From an uncultured Eubacteriales bacterium (GTDB taxonomy: Bacteria; Bacillota; Clostridia; Christensenellales; CAG-314): a stretch of 64,000 bases of DNA. The notes under the pieces are model-generated. The model was not told the DNA's origin, searched no databases, and was given only the letters and a program-made list of their open reading frames with translations. Of this stretch, positions 1 through 8,659 are shown one piece after another. The first letter of the stretch is position 1; every line of letters starts with the position of its first letter. The position numbers were made by a program, and so were the translations under genes. Location: the NCBI GenBank assembly GCA_900546875.1, contig URET01000001.1:350337-414336 (forward strand), given 5' to 3'.

Positions 1-329
1 TACAGCTTCTTTTCTTTCCAAACGTCATACTCCTTTATTGCTTTCAGTTCCGGGTCGGAAAGAAGCGTAAAAGGCAGCGAATACTTTTCTGCGAATTTAA
101 AATGAGAAGTTATGCTGTCCTTGCTGATACCGATAACGACAGCTCCCGTTTTCCGGAATTCTTCAAAATCCGAAGCAAAGGCGCATGCCTGTCGTGTGCA
201 GCCCGGAGTATTGTCTTTCGGATAAAAATAAAGCACGATTTTTTTGCCCGGAAAAGAACCGAGCGAAATAATATTCCCCTCCTTGTCCGGCAAACTGAAG
301 TCCGGAGCTTTCATTTGTTCCTGCAGCAT
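1..329 (-). CDS. bcp: Peroxiredoxin, BCP/PrxQ type (3' end outside window)
   Basis: Thiol peroxidase that reduces hydrogen and organic peroxides in the cytoplasm, normally recharged by thioredoxin. The 109 visible residues include the PGCTRQAC motif: the peroxidatic Cys with a second Cys five residues later, the spacing of the atypical 2-Cys BCP group. Fold landmarks KIVLYFYPKD and GISKDS are present. ATG at 329 follows AAGGAGG by five bases. The reading frame is open to the left edge, so roughly the last 40 to 45 residues of a protein of about 150 are missing. It lies downstream of the tRNA pair on the same strand but after their terminator, so it is probably transcribed on its own. Confidence 0.93.
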   Translation of the reverse strand, partial: MLQEQMKAPDFSLPDKEGNIISLGSFPGKKIVLYFYPKDNTPGCTRQACAFASDFEEFRKTGAVVIGISKDSITSHFKFAEKYSLPFTLLSDPELKAIKEYDVWKEKKL

Positions 330-637
330 GATTTCCTCCTTACTGTTTCCCGATTTTCGGTTTAAATCCGAATAAACATATTATCAGAGGTATACCGTAT
401 AATTTACGTTTGTCATAAGTATTCCGACAGTAAAATCACGTTCGGAAATATTTCCTGCCTTTCGTACTCCCTGTAAAAGCTCTCTCGCGCACCACAGAAT
501 ATACTCAGCCGAAAGCTTTTCTCTAATGAGTCCCGAAATCATTACCGTAAATTTTATCGGATCCCCGTTTTTTATGATAACACAAAAATCGGTTTTGACA
601 AATTGTTTTTTTTCTGATCTTAAAATATTCCCCGAAT

Positions 638-669
638 CAAAAAAACAACCGGAGAAATACTTTCTCCGG
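638..669 (-). terminator. Intrinsic terminator after the tRNA pair
   Basis: Read on the minus strand, a perfect nine-base stem CCGGAGAAA / TTTCTCCGG with a three-base loop is followed by a T-rich run. It starts three bases after the CCA end of tRNA-Ile. Confidence 0.85.
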
Positions 670-671
670 TA

Positions 672-748
672 TGGTGGGAGCAAATAGACTCGAACTATCG
701 ACCTCGCGCTTATCAGGCGCGTGCTCTAACCAACTGAGCTATGCTCCC
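672..748 (-). tRNA. tRNA-Ile (GAT anticodon)
   Basis: Full cloverleaf of 77 nt with encoded CCA: acceptor GGGAGCA pairs with TGCTCCC, D-arm AGCTCAGTTGGTTAGAGC, anticodon loop CTGATAA with anticodon GAT, and TTCGAGTC T-arm. It lies four bases downstream of tRNA-Ala, forming a two-tRNA transcript. Confidence 0.96.
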
Positions 749-752
749 TTTA

Positions 753-828
753 TGGTGGAGATGAGCGGAATCGAACCGCTGACCCCCTGCTTGCAAGGCA
801 GGTGCTCTCCCAGCTGAGCTACACCCCC
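753..828 (-). tRNA. tRNA-Ala (TGC anticodon)
   Basis: 76 nt with encoded CCA. Acceptor GGGGGTG pairs with CATCTCC through two G-U pairs; anticodon loop TTGCAAG gives anticodon TGC; T-loop TTCGATTC. First gene of an Ala-Ile pair. The same pair often sits in rRNA spacers, but no 16S or 23S sequence flanks it here. Confidence 0.96.
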
Positions 829-922
829 GTTGCGCCGACACATGCTTCTGTGTCAAACGCCTTCATATGATATCATTTATTGATTGTCTTGTCAAACGAA
901 TAATTAAGGTTTTTCGTTTTTT

Positions 923-3583
923 TCAGTGTTTTTTTGCAGCACATTTTCTCTGTATCAATTTGCTTATTTCAACTAAAGGAATTATCGTAAGAGCCAGACC
1001 GATCGCTATCGCGTATTCCGCGATACCTATTTGCGTAAAGCCGAAAGCCTCAGCAAGAAAAGGCACTTCTATTACGCATGTGGTCAGTATAAGCGATAAA
1101 AGCATTGCGCCCCACAGTATTTTATTCTGTTTTTTCATTCCGAATATGGATTTTGTCTGCGAACGCATATTGAATGAGTGAAATATTTCCGCCATGCTCA
1201 TTGCAAGAAACGCCATAGTTATGCCGTGTTCGGTATCCAGTCCGGGAAGGACTTGCCCCGCCGCTCGCTCTTCCATAAAATGTCCGATAAAATATGCTCC
1301 GATCGTTATTGCTGAAACTATTATCCCCTGTATCACTACATTGACCGCCATATGATCGGCAAAAATACCGGCATTACTGTCCCGCGGGGGCCTTTTCATT
1401 ATGTCGTCCTCCGCTCCCTCCATGCCCAGCGCTATTGCGGGAATAGAGTCCGTTATAAGATTTATCCATAATAAATGTACCGGCCTCAATACGATAAACC
1501 CTATTATTGTCGCTGCAAATATCGTTATTACCTCGCTCAGATTGCTCGAAAGCAGAAACTGTATGGTTTTTCTTATATTGTCATATATCCTTCTGCCTTC
1601 CTCTACTGCAGATACTATAGTCGCAAAGTTATCGTCTGCAAGCACCATGTCGGCAACGTTTTTGGTCACGTCCGTCCCCGTTATGCCCATGCCGATACCT
1701 ATATTGGCAGATTTTATGCTCGGGGCGTCATTGACTCCGTCGCCTGTCATCGCGGTGATCTTTCCAAGCTCCTTCCACGCGTTCACTATCCTGACTTTAT
1801 GTTCAGGCTGTACGCGCGCGTATACGCTTATATGCTTTATAAATTCGGGCAATTGTCCATCTGATATCTCATCCAGCGTACTCCCCGTCACCGCTTCGCT
1901 CCTGTCGGAAATTATACCCAGCTCCAATGCAATAGCCACCGCAGTATCAAGATGATCGCCGGTTATCATCACCGTCCTTATCCCCGCGTTCTTGCACTCT
2001 TCTATCGCCGCCTTTACCTCGGGCCTTACGGGATCGATCATTCCCGTCAGCCCTATGAATACCATATCCTTTTCAAGCCATCCCGCTTCATTGCTTTCAG
2101 GCTTATTTTTATATTTTTTATACGCCGCCGCCAGTACCCTCAATGCCTTGTCTGCCATAGTCTTGTTTGCGCCGAGTATCTCTCTTCTCATTTCATCGGT
2201 CAAAGTTACTTCCTTGCCGTCTTTGATAAGATATTTGCACTTTTTCAGCAGTTCGTCAGGAGCTCCTTTTGTATACTGCACATATCCGTCGCCGTCAATA
2301 TGTACGGTAGACATCATTTTCCTCATACTGTCAAAGGGCGCCTCTCCCACTCTTTTATACTCCGAAGCAATCTCCCTCTTGTTTATCCCCTTTTTCAGTG
2401 CGTAACCGACTAAAGCCGCTTCTGTAGGTTCACCGGAAATTTCTCCGTTTTCGTTGACTTCAGCATCGCTGCACAGTGCGCAAGCTCTTGCTAAAAGCAT
2501 TTCGTCTTCCCCGTAATACTCAACGACCGTCATTTTATTCTGCGTCAGCGTACCTGTTTTATCGGAACATATCACCTGAGTGCACCCGAGTGTCTCTACC
2601 GCCGTCAGCTTCCTTATGACAGCATTCCGCTTACTCATTTTTGTGACGCCTATCGACAAAACGATAGTAACCACCGTCGCCAATCCTTCGGGTATGGCCG
2701 CTACAGCAAGACTCACCGCTATCAATAACGTCGAAAGCAACGTATCCGTTGTTATACCTCCGTTCAGCCCGTCTCGGATAAGCTGCACCCCGAACACTAT
2801 TATACATATTATAAGAACTGCTACCGTAAGCACCTTGGATACCTGCGCCAGCTTCTTCTGTAAAGGCGTCGCTTCTTCCTTTGTTTTGGTCAAAGCCTCC
2901 GCTATCTTGCCCATCTCGGTCTTCATTCCGATATCGGTGACTATTGCGGCGCCTCTCCCGTACACTACGGTACTCCCGGTATAAACCATATTTTTTCTGT
3001 CTCCGAGAGGTATGTCTTTATCACCCGAAGAAACAAGCTTATCCGCAGTTTTCGAAACCGGAACGCTTTCGCCCGTAAGTGCGGCTTCTTCTATCTTCAT
3101 GCTTGCGCACTCGATTATTCTTCCGTCTGCAGGCACGGAATCTCCCGCTTCCAGTAAAATCAGGTCGCCGGGTACAAGTTCTTCGCTTCGCAGCACCTTC
3201 CGCTTTCCGTCTCGCATTACCTTACAGGTAGCCGCCGTCATTTCCTTCAGAGACTCTATTGCTTTCTCCGCCTTGCTTTCCTGTATCACGCCCAATACCG
3301 CATTCAGTATCACTACCGCAAGTATTATTATCACGTCTGCAAAACTCTCGTTCTGCATCACGGCGGTTATGCCCGATATCAAAGCAGCAGCCAGCAGTAT
3401 AAGGATCATCGGATCGGCAAGCTGCTTCAGAAACCTTACAAATAAAGGCGTTTTCCTGCTTTCCGCAAGCTTATTGGCTCCGTACTTTTCCCGCCTTTCG
3501 ACTGCCTGTTCTTCGCTCAGTCCGTTTGCACTGCCGCCCTTTTCCTTGATTACTTCCTCGACTTCCGTCAGATAATATCTCAT
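923..3583 (-). CDS. P-type cation-translocating ATPase (Ca2+/Mn2+ type II)
   Basis: Membrane pump that couples ATP hydrolysis to cation export. 886 aa, full length for type IIA ATPases: N-terminal cation domain, actuator TGES at 170-173, membrane motif PEGL at 298-301, phosphorylation loop DKTGTLT at 341-347, hinge MTGDGVNDAP, and six C-terminal membrane segments. Start ATG overlaps the stop of the CNNM gene upstream as ATGA, so the two are translationally coupled. The operon follows a yybP-ykoY riboswitch, a class that senses Mn2+ and is known to control P-type ATPases such as lactococcal yoaB. That makes Mn2+, possibly with Ca2+, the likely substrate; substrate is inference. Confidence 0.93.
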   Translation of the reverse strand: MRYYLTEVEEVIKEKGGSANGLSEEQAVERREKYGANKLAESRKTPLFVRFLKQLADPMILILLAAALISGITAVMQNESFADVIIILAVVILNAVLGVIQESKAEKAIESLKEMTAATCKVMRDGKRKVLRSEELVPGDLILLEAGDSVPADGRIIECASMKIEEAALTGESVPVSKTADKLVSSGDKDIPLGDRKNMVYTGSTVVYGRGAAIVTDIGMKTEMGKIAEALTKTKEEATPLQKKLAQVSKVLTVAVLIICIIVFGVQLIRDGLNGGITTDTLLSTLLIAVSLAVAAIPEGLATVVTIVLSIGVTKMSKRNAVIRKLTAVETLGCTQVICSDKTGTLTQNKMTVVEYYGEDEMLLARACALCSDAEVNENGEISGEPTEAALVGYALKKGINKREIASEYKRVGEAPFDSMRKMMSTVHIDGDGYVQYTKGAPDELLKKCKYLIKDGKEVTLTDEMRREILGANKTMADKALRVLAAAYKKYKNKPESNEAGWLEKDMVFIGLTGMIDPVRPEVKAAIEECKNAGIRTVMITGDHLDTAVAIALELGIISDRSEAVTGSTLDEISDGQLPEFIKHISVYARVQPEHKVRIVNAWKELGKITAMTGDGVNDAPSIKSANIGIGMGITGTDVTKNVADMVLADDNFATIVSAVEEGRRIYDNIRKTIQFLLSSNLSEVITIFAATIIGFIVLRPVHLLWINLITDSIPAIALGMEGAEDDIMKRPPRDSNAGIFADHMAVNVVIQGIIVSAITIGAYFIGHFMEERAAGQVLPGLDTEHGITMAFLAMSMAEIFHSFNMRSQTKSIFGMKKQNKILWGAMLLSLILTTCVIEVPFLAEAFGFTQIGIAEYAIAIGLALTIIPLVEISKLIQRKCAAKKH

Positions 3584-4947
3584 TCCTCTTTCTCCTCTTT
3601 TTCTACAGGATTGATCGTCAGCCTTATTTTGCTGATCCTGCGATGATCTACCTGCAGTATCTCAAGCTCGGTATTGTCCACATTGAATATCCCCTTCTCG
3701 TTCCTCGACGGCAAATGCCCGAGTAAACTCACCACAAGACCGCCTATCGTATCGTAATTTTCGTTGTCTTCATCAAACTCCGTCCCCGTTTCGCGGTTCA
3801 CTTCCTGTATGGGGGTAAGCCCGTTTACGATATATACGTTCTCTTTTCCTTTCTCGCTTATTATATGCTCGGTTTCATCCACGTCGTATTCATCGTATAT
3901 ATTCCCGACTATCTCTTCAATAAGATCCTCCATCGTGACTATACCGGTAAATCCTCCGAATTCGTCTGTCAGCACGGCCATATGCACGTGCTTCTTCTTC
4001 ATCTGAGCAAATAAGTCGTCTATCTTTATATGATCCGCAACAAAATAAGCGTCCCGGACAAAATCCTTGAGATCAAGTTTTTCCGATCCCCCGGTATACA
4101 AAGCCGTCATGAAATCCCGGTATAAAAGTATACCGACTATATTGTCCCTGTCCTCCTTATAAACAGGTACACGTGAGTATTGTTCCCTGTTCAGTATCTC
4201 GGCTATATTCTGCACACTGTCATCGATATCCACCATGCATACGTTAACACGAGGCGTCATTATATCCATTGCAGTAAGAGCGTCAAATTTGAATATGCTC
4301 TCTATCATCCTCTGCTCTTCCTGATTCAGCGTTCCGTCCTCAACGCCGTCCTGTATCACGGATTTTATTTCTTCCTGAGTTATCTTCTCTTCTTCTGCGT
4401 TACCGAGTCCTGTTATTTTGGAGATAAGCTCCGTAGACGCGGACAGAAGTTTTACAAAAGGAAATAACACCGTCCTGATTATGAGTATCGGCCGCGCAAC
4501 ATTCATGGCTGTCTTTTCAGGATGCCTCAGCGCCACCCTCTTCGGGTATAACTCACCGAATACAAGGTTAAAGTACGACAACACTATCGTTACAGCTACT
4601 ACGGCTATGGTCTCTGCGACCCCCGCTTCTACTCCTAATGCCTCAATCCAGCCGCCTACTATTCCGCCCATGCTCTGCGCTGCAGCTGCACTGCTGAAAA
4701 ATCCCGCCAACGTCACACCGACCTGTATCGTGGATAAAAATCGGGTCTCATCTTTCGCCAGCTTTTCCAGAGCCTTGGCTTTTTTGTTTCCCTGCTCCGC
4801 AAGTAACCTGATCTTCGTTTTGTTCGCAGATATCACCGCCAATTCCGACGACGCAAAAAATGCGTTCAGCGCCGTGAGCACTACGATTATCAATAATTGC
4901 ACAAGTAAGTCGCCGGGGTCATCTTCCCCGGAATCAGTCTCTTCCAT
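3580..4947 (-). CDS. CNNM/HlyC-CorC family membrane protein with CBS pair
   Basis: 455 aa with the family's three parts in order: DUF21/CNNM transmembrane domain (about residues 10-200; NAFFASSELAVISANK and FGELYPKRVALRHPE are typical), a CBS-domain pair (about 215-345; IMTPRVNVCMVDIDDSVQ, GIVTMEDLIEEIVG), and a C-terminal CorC_HlyC domain (about 360-450). Family members are linked to Mg2+ and other divalent-cation transport; older annotation calls them hemolysins. It is the first gene behind the Mn2+ riboswitch terminator and overlaps the P-type ATPase start by four bases, so a role in divalent metal export or homeostasis is likely. Start ATG at 4947 follows CAGGAT; the ribosome site is modest. 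Confidence 0.9.
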   Translation of the reverse strand: MEETDSGEDDPGDLLVQLLIIVVLTALNAFFASSELAVISANKTKIRLLAEQGNKKAKALEKLAKDETRFLSTIQVGVTLAGFFSSAAAAQSMGGIVGGWIEALGVEAGVAETIAVVAVTIVLSYFNLVFGELYPKRVALRHPEKTAMNVARPILIIRTVLFPFVKLLSASTELISKITGLGNAEEEKITQEEIKSVIQDGVEDGTLNQEEQRMIESIFKFDALTAMDIMTPRVNVCMVDIDDSVQNIAEILNREQYSRVPVYKEDRDNIVGILLYRDFMTALYTGGSEKLDLKDFVRDAYFVADHIKIDDLFAQMKKKHVHMAVLTDEFGGFTGIVTMEDLIEEIVGNIYDEYDVDETEHIISEKGKENVYIVNGLTPIQEVNRETGTEFDEDNENYDTIGGLVVSLLGHLPSRNEKGIFNVDNTELEILQVDHRRISKIRLTINPVEKEEKEE

Positions 4948-5011
4948 ATCCTGCTCCTGTTTTATTATATTTTATCAATGCCGCCGGCTCTTTACCGTCA
5001 ACATTATAATC

Positions 5012-5044
5012 AAAAAAAAGACTTGCGCACACTACGCATAAGTC
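5012..5044 (-). terminator. Riboswitch expression-platform terminator
   Basis: On the minus strand, GACTTaTGCG pairs with CGCAAGTC around a seven-base loop and is followed by eight Ts. The 5' arm contains the same bases (CTTATGCGTA) that form the 3' strand of aptamer helix P1, so P1 and terminator are mutually exclusive. Ligand-stabilised P1 should therefore turn the operon on. Confidence 0.85.
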
Positions 5045-5132
5045 TTGTCATTTAAAGTTAAACCAGTCGGGCATCGACGTGATTCTGTTGATTTAACTGC
5101 GGCGGGAACCGCTGACTACTCCCTTCTGCGTA
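5033..5132 (-). promoter_or_regulatory. yybP-ykoY (Mn2+) riboswitch aptamer
   Basis: RNA element read on the minus strand, about 85 to 185 bases before the CNNM gene. P1 is TACGCAGAAG with CTTATGCGTA. The 5' side continues as GGGAGTAG, the conserved L1 sequence; a short GCGG/CCGC hairpin follows; then AGTTAAA / TTTAACT closes the other arm, with the conserved TCAAC and GACTGG inside it; the 3' side ends GACAAGACTT, matching the conserved GCAAGACC. These signatures and the downstream metal-transport genes fit the Mn2+-sensing class well. A covariance search against the yybP-ykoY Rfam model would settle it. Confidence 0.88.
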
Positions 5133-5275
5133 TATCATACCATATCCCTTTCTTTTTTGCAAGCGTTACCGACATGCTTTTTTATTTTCCGCAAGTTCAC
5201 GCCGGTATTTCTTCTCTCACTGCATCTCACCTAATAATTATTTCTTTTATGCCCCTTTTTTATCCCGGCTTCCGC

Positions 5276-6067
5276 CTATAACATTTCCGTCATCTTCCCT
5301 ATGCTCTCCACCACCAGATCAGCTTCCAACCCGGATTTTTCGTATGCTTCGGCATCCGTTTCTCCCGAAAGAGTCAGCACTGTGAAAAATCCGTTGTTCA
5401 GTCCGAACTTTATATCGGTATAAAGTCTGTCTCCCACCATCGCTACCTCTTCCTTCACGAATCCGTATTTTTCCGATATGCTTTCTCCCATAAAAACATA
5501 CGGCTTCCCGCAGTCAAACTGCGGCCTCCTCCCCGTGCTCTCATCTATCAACGCTATTATACTGCCCGCATCAGGTACAAATTCCGGGTATGCCGGACAA
5601 TTTATGTCGGAATGAGTCACTATATATGCCGCACCCCTCCTCAACGCAGTGGTCGCCGTACAAAGCTTTCTGTAAGTAAGCTCCGTGTCATACCCGACTA
5701 CCACTACCTCAGGATCTCTTTCCGTAATATTCACCCCGCCCTCAGAAAAAAAATCCGTAAGCGACTGAGTCCCGAGTACAAAAACCCTCTTCCCTCCGTA
5801 CCTCTCCACGAGAAGCTTCAACGCCGCGTCGGAAGATATATATACATCCTCGGCTCCGCATTCTATCCCCATACCCGTCAGCTTCTCTATATACTGCCTC
5901 CTGCTTCGGCTGCTGTTATTCGTCAGAAATACCACTCTCCGACCTCTCTCCCGCACAGCCTCTATAAATTCCGAAGCTCCTTCTATCAGCCGGTCTCCGA
6001 GATATACCGTTCCGTCAAGATCCAATAAAAAAAGTTTGATATCCTTGATTGCCCTTTTCTTTTTCAT
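5276..6067 (-). CDS. HAD-IIA family hydrolase, NagD-like sugar phosphatase
   Basis: Cytoplasmic phosphatase of the haloacid dehalogenase superfamily, subclass IIA. Motif I LFLLDLDGTVYLGD supplies the nucleophilic Asp and the acid/base Asp two residues later; motif II VVFLTNNSS; motif III lysine in the CGKPY segment; motif IV MVGDRLYTDIKFG. About 263 aa, normal for NagD/AraL-type p-nitrophenyl phosphatases. I place the start at ATG 6067, which has GGAG nine bases upstream; a GTG at 6076 is in frame but sits within that ribosome site. Monocistronic. Natural substrate unknown. Confidence 0.9.
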   Translation of the reverse strand: MKKKRAIKDIKLFLLDLDGTVYLGDRLIEGASEFIEAVRERGRRVVFLTNNSSRSRRQYIEKLTGMGIECGAEDVYISSDAALKLLVERYGGKRVFVLGTQSLTDFFSEGGVNITERDPEVVVVGYDTELTYRKLCTATTALRRGAAYIVTHSDINCPAYPEFVPDAGSIIALIDESTGRRPQFDCGKPYVFMGESISEKYGFVKEEVAMVGDRLYTDIKFGLNNGFFTVLTLSGETDAEAYEKSGLEADLVVESIGKMTEML

Positions 6068-6182
6068 TTTTTCCACTCTCCGTTTTCTGTCTCAAGCTCT
6101 TACGACAGTCCGCCCGATCTGCCGTATCACTTTGCCCGCATTTTCACCCTCTCCCCGAACTATATTCTAATACATCATTCAT

Positions 6183-6211
6183 ATTCTAACACATCATCCA
6201 TTCTTTGTAAA
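6183..6211 (-). promoter_or_regulatory. Sigma-A promoter for the NagD-like gene
   Basis: Minus strand: TTTACA, 17-base spacer, TAGAAT. The -10 region lies in a 19-base direct repeat occurring twice in tandem (about 6163-6199 on the top strand), so a second TAGAAT follows 20 bases downstream and could be a tandem -10. Confidence 0.55.
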
Positions 6212-6319
6212 TCTTTATTCATCACGTTATACGCCTTCCCTCCGATCACTTGTCCGGCAACGTATAAAAGCAGACTTTTTGAGCAACAATATTCATAACC
6301 TCAGTAAAGGAGATTTTTT

Positions 6320-6676
6320 ATGTTAAGAAAAGTATTTTCATGGATCGCCGTGATCCTCATGATCATCGGCTCTCTCAATTGGCTGCTTATCGGCGTTTTC
6401 AACTTCAACCTCGTTACCTGGATTTTTGCGGGTTCTCAGATCTTCAGCAGCATCGTGTATATCCTCGTGGGCGTTTCGGCTCTTTGGATGATAATCTACC
6501 TCGCTACTCTCGGATACGTAAAAGACGAAAGATACAGCGTTTCTTCCAATCCGTCCCGAAACAGACCAAACGAATCTTACGGTAAATACAGCAACCGCTA
6601 TTCTAATCTGAACGACCCTTCAAATCAGGGCAACACCGACAGAAACAACAACCATAACAACTACAGAAATTATTGA
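6320..6676 (+). CDS. DUF378 family small membrane protein with Asn-rich tail
   Basis: 118 aa. Residues 1-75 form the DUF378 domain (YuzA family): two hydrophobic helices, the first with GSLNWLLIGVFNFNLV, the second with SIVYILVGVSALWMIIYL. Residues 76-118 are a low-complexity tail rich in Asn, Ser, Arg and Tyr, probably disordered and cytoplasmic or cell-surface. ATG follows AAAGGAG. One of few plus-strand genes in the core region, so it has its own promoter. No function is established for the family. Confidence 0.88.
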   Translation: MLRKVFSWIAVILMIIGSLNWLLIGVFNFNLVTWIFAGSQIFSSIVYILVGVSALWMIIYLATLGYVKDERYSVSSNPSRNRPNESYGKYSNRYSNLNDPSNQGNTDRNNNHNNYRNY

Positions 6677-6823
6677 AAGTCACTCCCGGAAATAAAAGAC
6701 GATTAATTGATCAGTTTTTAAGGGGGAAAGCCACCTTTCCCCCCTTCGGAAATCCGTATTTTACATAATTTTATAATACTATGTCACAAATAGTTGTATA
6801 TATGCATGACATAATATTTCACG

Positions 6824-6857
6824 ATACCGGCAGTCTGGTCACCTGACCGGTATTTTT
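6824..6857 (+). terminator. Intrinsic terminator between convergent DUF378 and glmS genes
   Basis: ATACCGG / CCGGTAT stem followed by TTTTT on the plus strand. It lies between two convergent genes. A G/C-rich hairpin at about 6720-6747 has no T-run and is less convincing as a terminator. Confidence 0.65.
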
Positions 6858-6871
6858 CGACACACTACCTC

Positions 6872-8659
6872 CTACTCCACGGTTACGGATTTAGCCAGGT
6901 TCCTCGGCATATCCGGATTGTAGCCGAATCTCCTGGCCGTTGCGTAAGCGAGAAGCTGCAAAGGTACAACTGCAGCTTGCGGCGCCGCTTCATCTGAAAG
7001 TCCGGGCAGTTTGATAAATATGTCGGAAACATTCCTGAGGCTTTCAAAGGTACTGACCGTTATTACCTCGGCGCCCCGCGCCCGTGTTTCTTCTATTGCA
7101 AGTCTCATTTTATCCACGGTATTCCTTTGCGTGGCTATCGCCACTACCTTCACTCCTTTATGTATCAAGGCAAGTGTACCGTGTTTCAATTCGCCCCCCG
7201 AAAGTGCTTCGCAATAAAGGTAGCTTATTTCCTTCAGTTTCAGAGCTCCTTCTCTTGCCGTTATATAATCCAGACCTCTTCCTATATAAAACAGACATTC
7301 ATTTTTTCTGAGCACCGACGCGATTTTATATATCTCATCCCTGCCCGTAAGAATTTCTTCTATTGCCGCTATTATCTCCCTGACACCGCTGCACCTGCCC
7401 GGCTTCGCCTTGTCTAAAATGCCGCTCAGCGCCGCCAGCTGTGCATTATAAGCTTTCGTGGAAGCAACGGCTCTTTCTTCCCCCGCCCGCGTTATGATGA
7501 CATTTTCCGTTTCAAAACATATACTGCTGTTTTCCACATTCGTTACGGCAACGGTTTCCGCACCGTTTGCTTTTGCCTTTCTCAGAGCTTTTAAGGTATC
7601 TGCCGTTTCTCCGCTCTGACTTATAAAAAAACAAAGCGTTTTTTCGTTCAACGCAAGATGAGAATATACGAATTCGCTCGCTATCACGCTTTTGCACGGA
7701 ATATTCAGTCTGCTTTCAAATGTCTGCGCACCGTACATACACGCATGAAATGCCGTGCCGCACCCGACAAACAATATATGATCGGTTTTTTCGATGAGTT
7801 TCTGTATCCTAACATGTGAAGTCTGGATTTCGGCGTGTGTGGCTTTAAGAGAATACGGGATCTCCAGTATTTCTTTTTCCATATAGCTCCCGTTTACGGT
7901 GTTTTTTTCTTTTTTCTCACTGCCTGAAAGCGATATCGGTTCTTTATATATCCTTTCGACTTCGTCTCTTACAGAATAAAACTCCGCATCCTCCGATACT
8001 TCGCACATCTCATCTTCCCCAAGCAGATATACCGACGAACAAACCGAATTCAATGTCGGAATATCGCTCGAAACAAAAAACTCCTTCCCCTTCGCTCCTA
8101 TCACTAATGGCGACCCTTTTTTAACCGCTATTATCTTATCCTCGGTCTTTGAGATCGCGGCTATTGCCCACGACCCCTCAAGCTTTTTTATACATGCTAC
8201 CGCAGCCTTGGCAAAATCACCGGTTTCTTCCATGTATAACGCGATAAAATGCGCTATCACTTCACTGTCGGTATCGCTTATGCAGTCTATTCCGTTTGCA
8301 TGCAGTTCGTCTTTTAACGACTCGTAGTTTTCGATTATACCGTTATGTACTATCGCGACCTTCCCGTCGTACGATAAATGCGGATGCGAATTTCTTTCTG
8401 TTACTCCTCCGTGAGTTGCCCATCTAGTATGACCTATTCCGCATCCGTATCCGAGATCCTTTTTCCTCTCGTCGTTCAGCCTATTATATGCATTGATGAG
8501 CTCACTCAGATTTCCGACCCTTTTTAAAGAAGATATTCCTTTTCCCGTAACTACGGCTATTCCCGCCGAATCGTATCCTCTGTATTCAAGCCTTTTCAAA
8601 CCCTCAAACAATACTTCTGCAGTACATCCTTTTCCTTTATAACCGTAAATCCCGCACAT
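6872..8659 (-). CDS. glmS: Glutamine-fructose-6-phosphate aminotransferase (isomerizing)
   Basis: First committed step to UDP-GlcNAc: fructose-6-phosphate plus glutamine gives glucosamine-6-phosphate. About 595 aa. N-terminal class II glutaminase begins MCGIYGYKG, with Cys as residue 1 after Met removal; RWATHGGVT and GIGHTRW follow. Two SIS sugar isomerase domains carry SQSGETADTL and the C-terminal DMPRNLAKSVTVE tail. I choose ATG 8659, not an upstream GTG at 8677, because catalytic Cys must follow the initiator Met and GGAGGGG precedes it. The start overlaps the glmM stop as TAATG, so both are coupled. Confidence 0.96.
   Translation of the reverse strand: MCGIYGYKGKGCTAEVLFEGLKRLEYRGYDSAGIAVVTGKGISSLKRVGNLSELINAYNRLNDERKKDLGYGCGIGHTRWATHGGVTERNSHPHLSYDGKVAIVHNGIIENYESLKDELHANGIDCISDTDSEVIAHFIALYMEETGDFAKAAVACIKKLEGSWAIAAISKTEDKIIAVKKGSPLVIGAKGKEFFVSSDIPTLNSVCSSVYLLGEDEMCEVSEDAEFYSVRDEVERIYKEPISLSGSEKKEKNTVNGSYMEKEILEIPYSLKATHAEIQTSHVRIQKLIEKTDHILFVGCGTAFHACMYGAQTFESRLNIPCKSVIASEFVYSHLALNEKTLCFFISQSGETADTLKALRKAKANGAETVAVTNVENSSICFETENVIITRAGEERAVASTKAYNAQLAALSGILDKAKPGRCSGVREIIAAIEEILTGRDEIYKIASVLRKNECLFYIGRGLDYITAREGALKLKEISYLYCEALSGGELKHGTLALIHKGVKVVAIATQRNTVDKMRLAIEETRARGAEVITVSTFESLRNVSDIFIKLPGLSDEAAPQAAVVPLQLLAYATARRFGYNPDMPRNLAKSVTVE

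Noticed and set aside
384..683. 99-codon ORF on the minus strand after tRNA-Ile
   Set aside because: Its first codons lie in the tRNA terminator hairpin; there is no ribosome site and no recognisable family. A shorter 52-codon version from an internal ATG is also unsupported.
6717..6747. G/C-rich hairpin after the DUF378 gene as terminator
   Set aside because: No T-run on either strand follows the stem; the hairpin at 6824-6857 with TTTTT is the better candidate.
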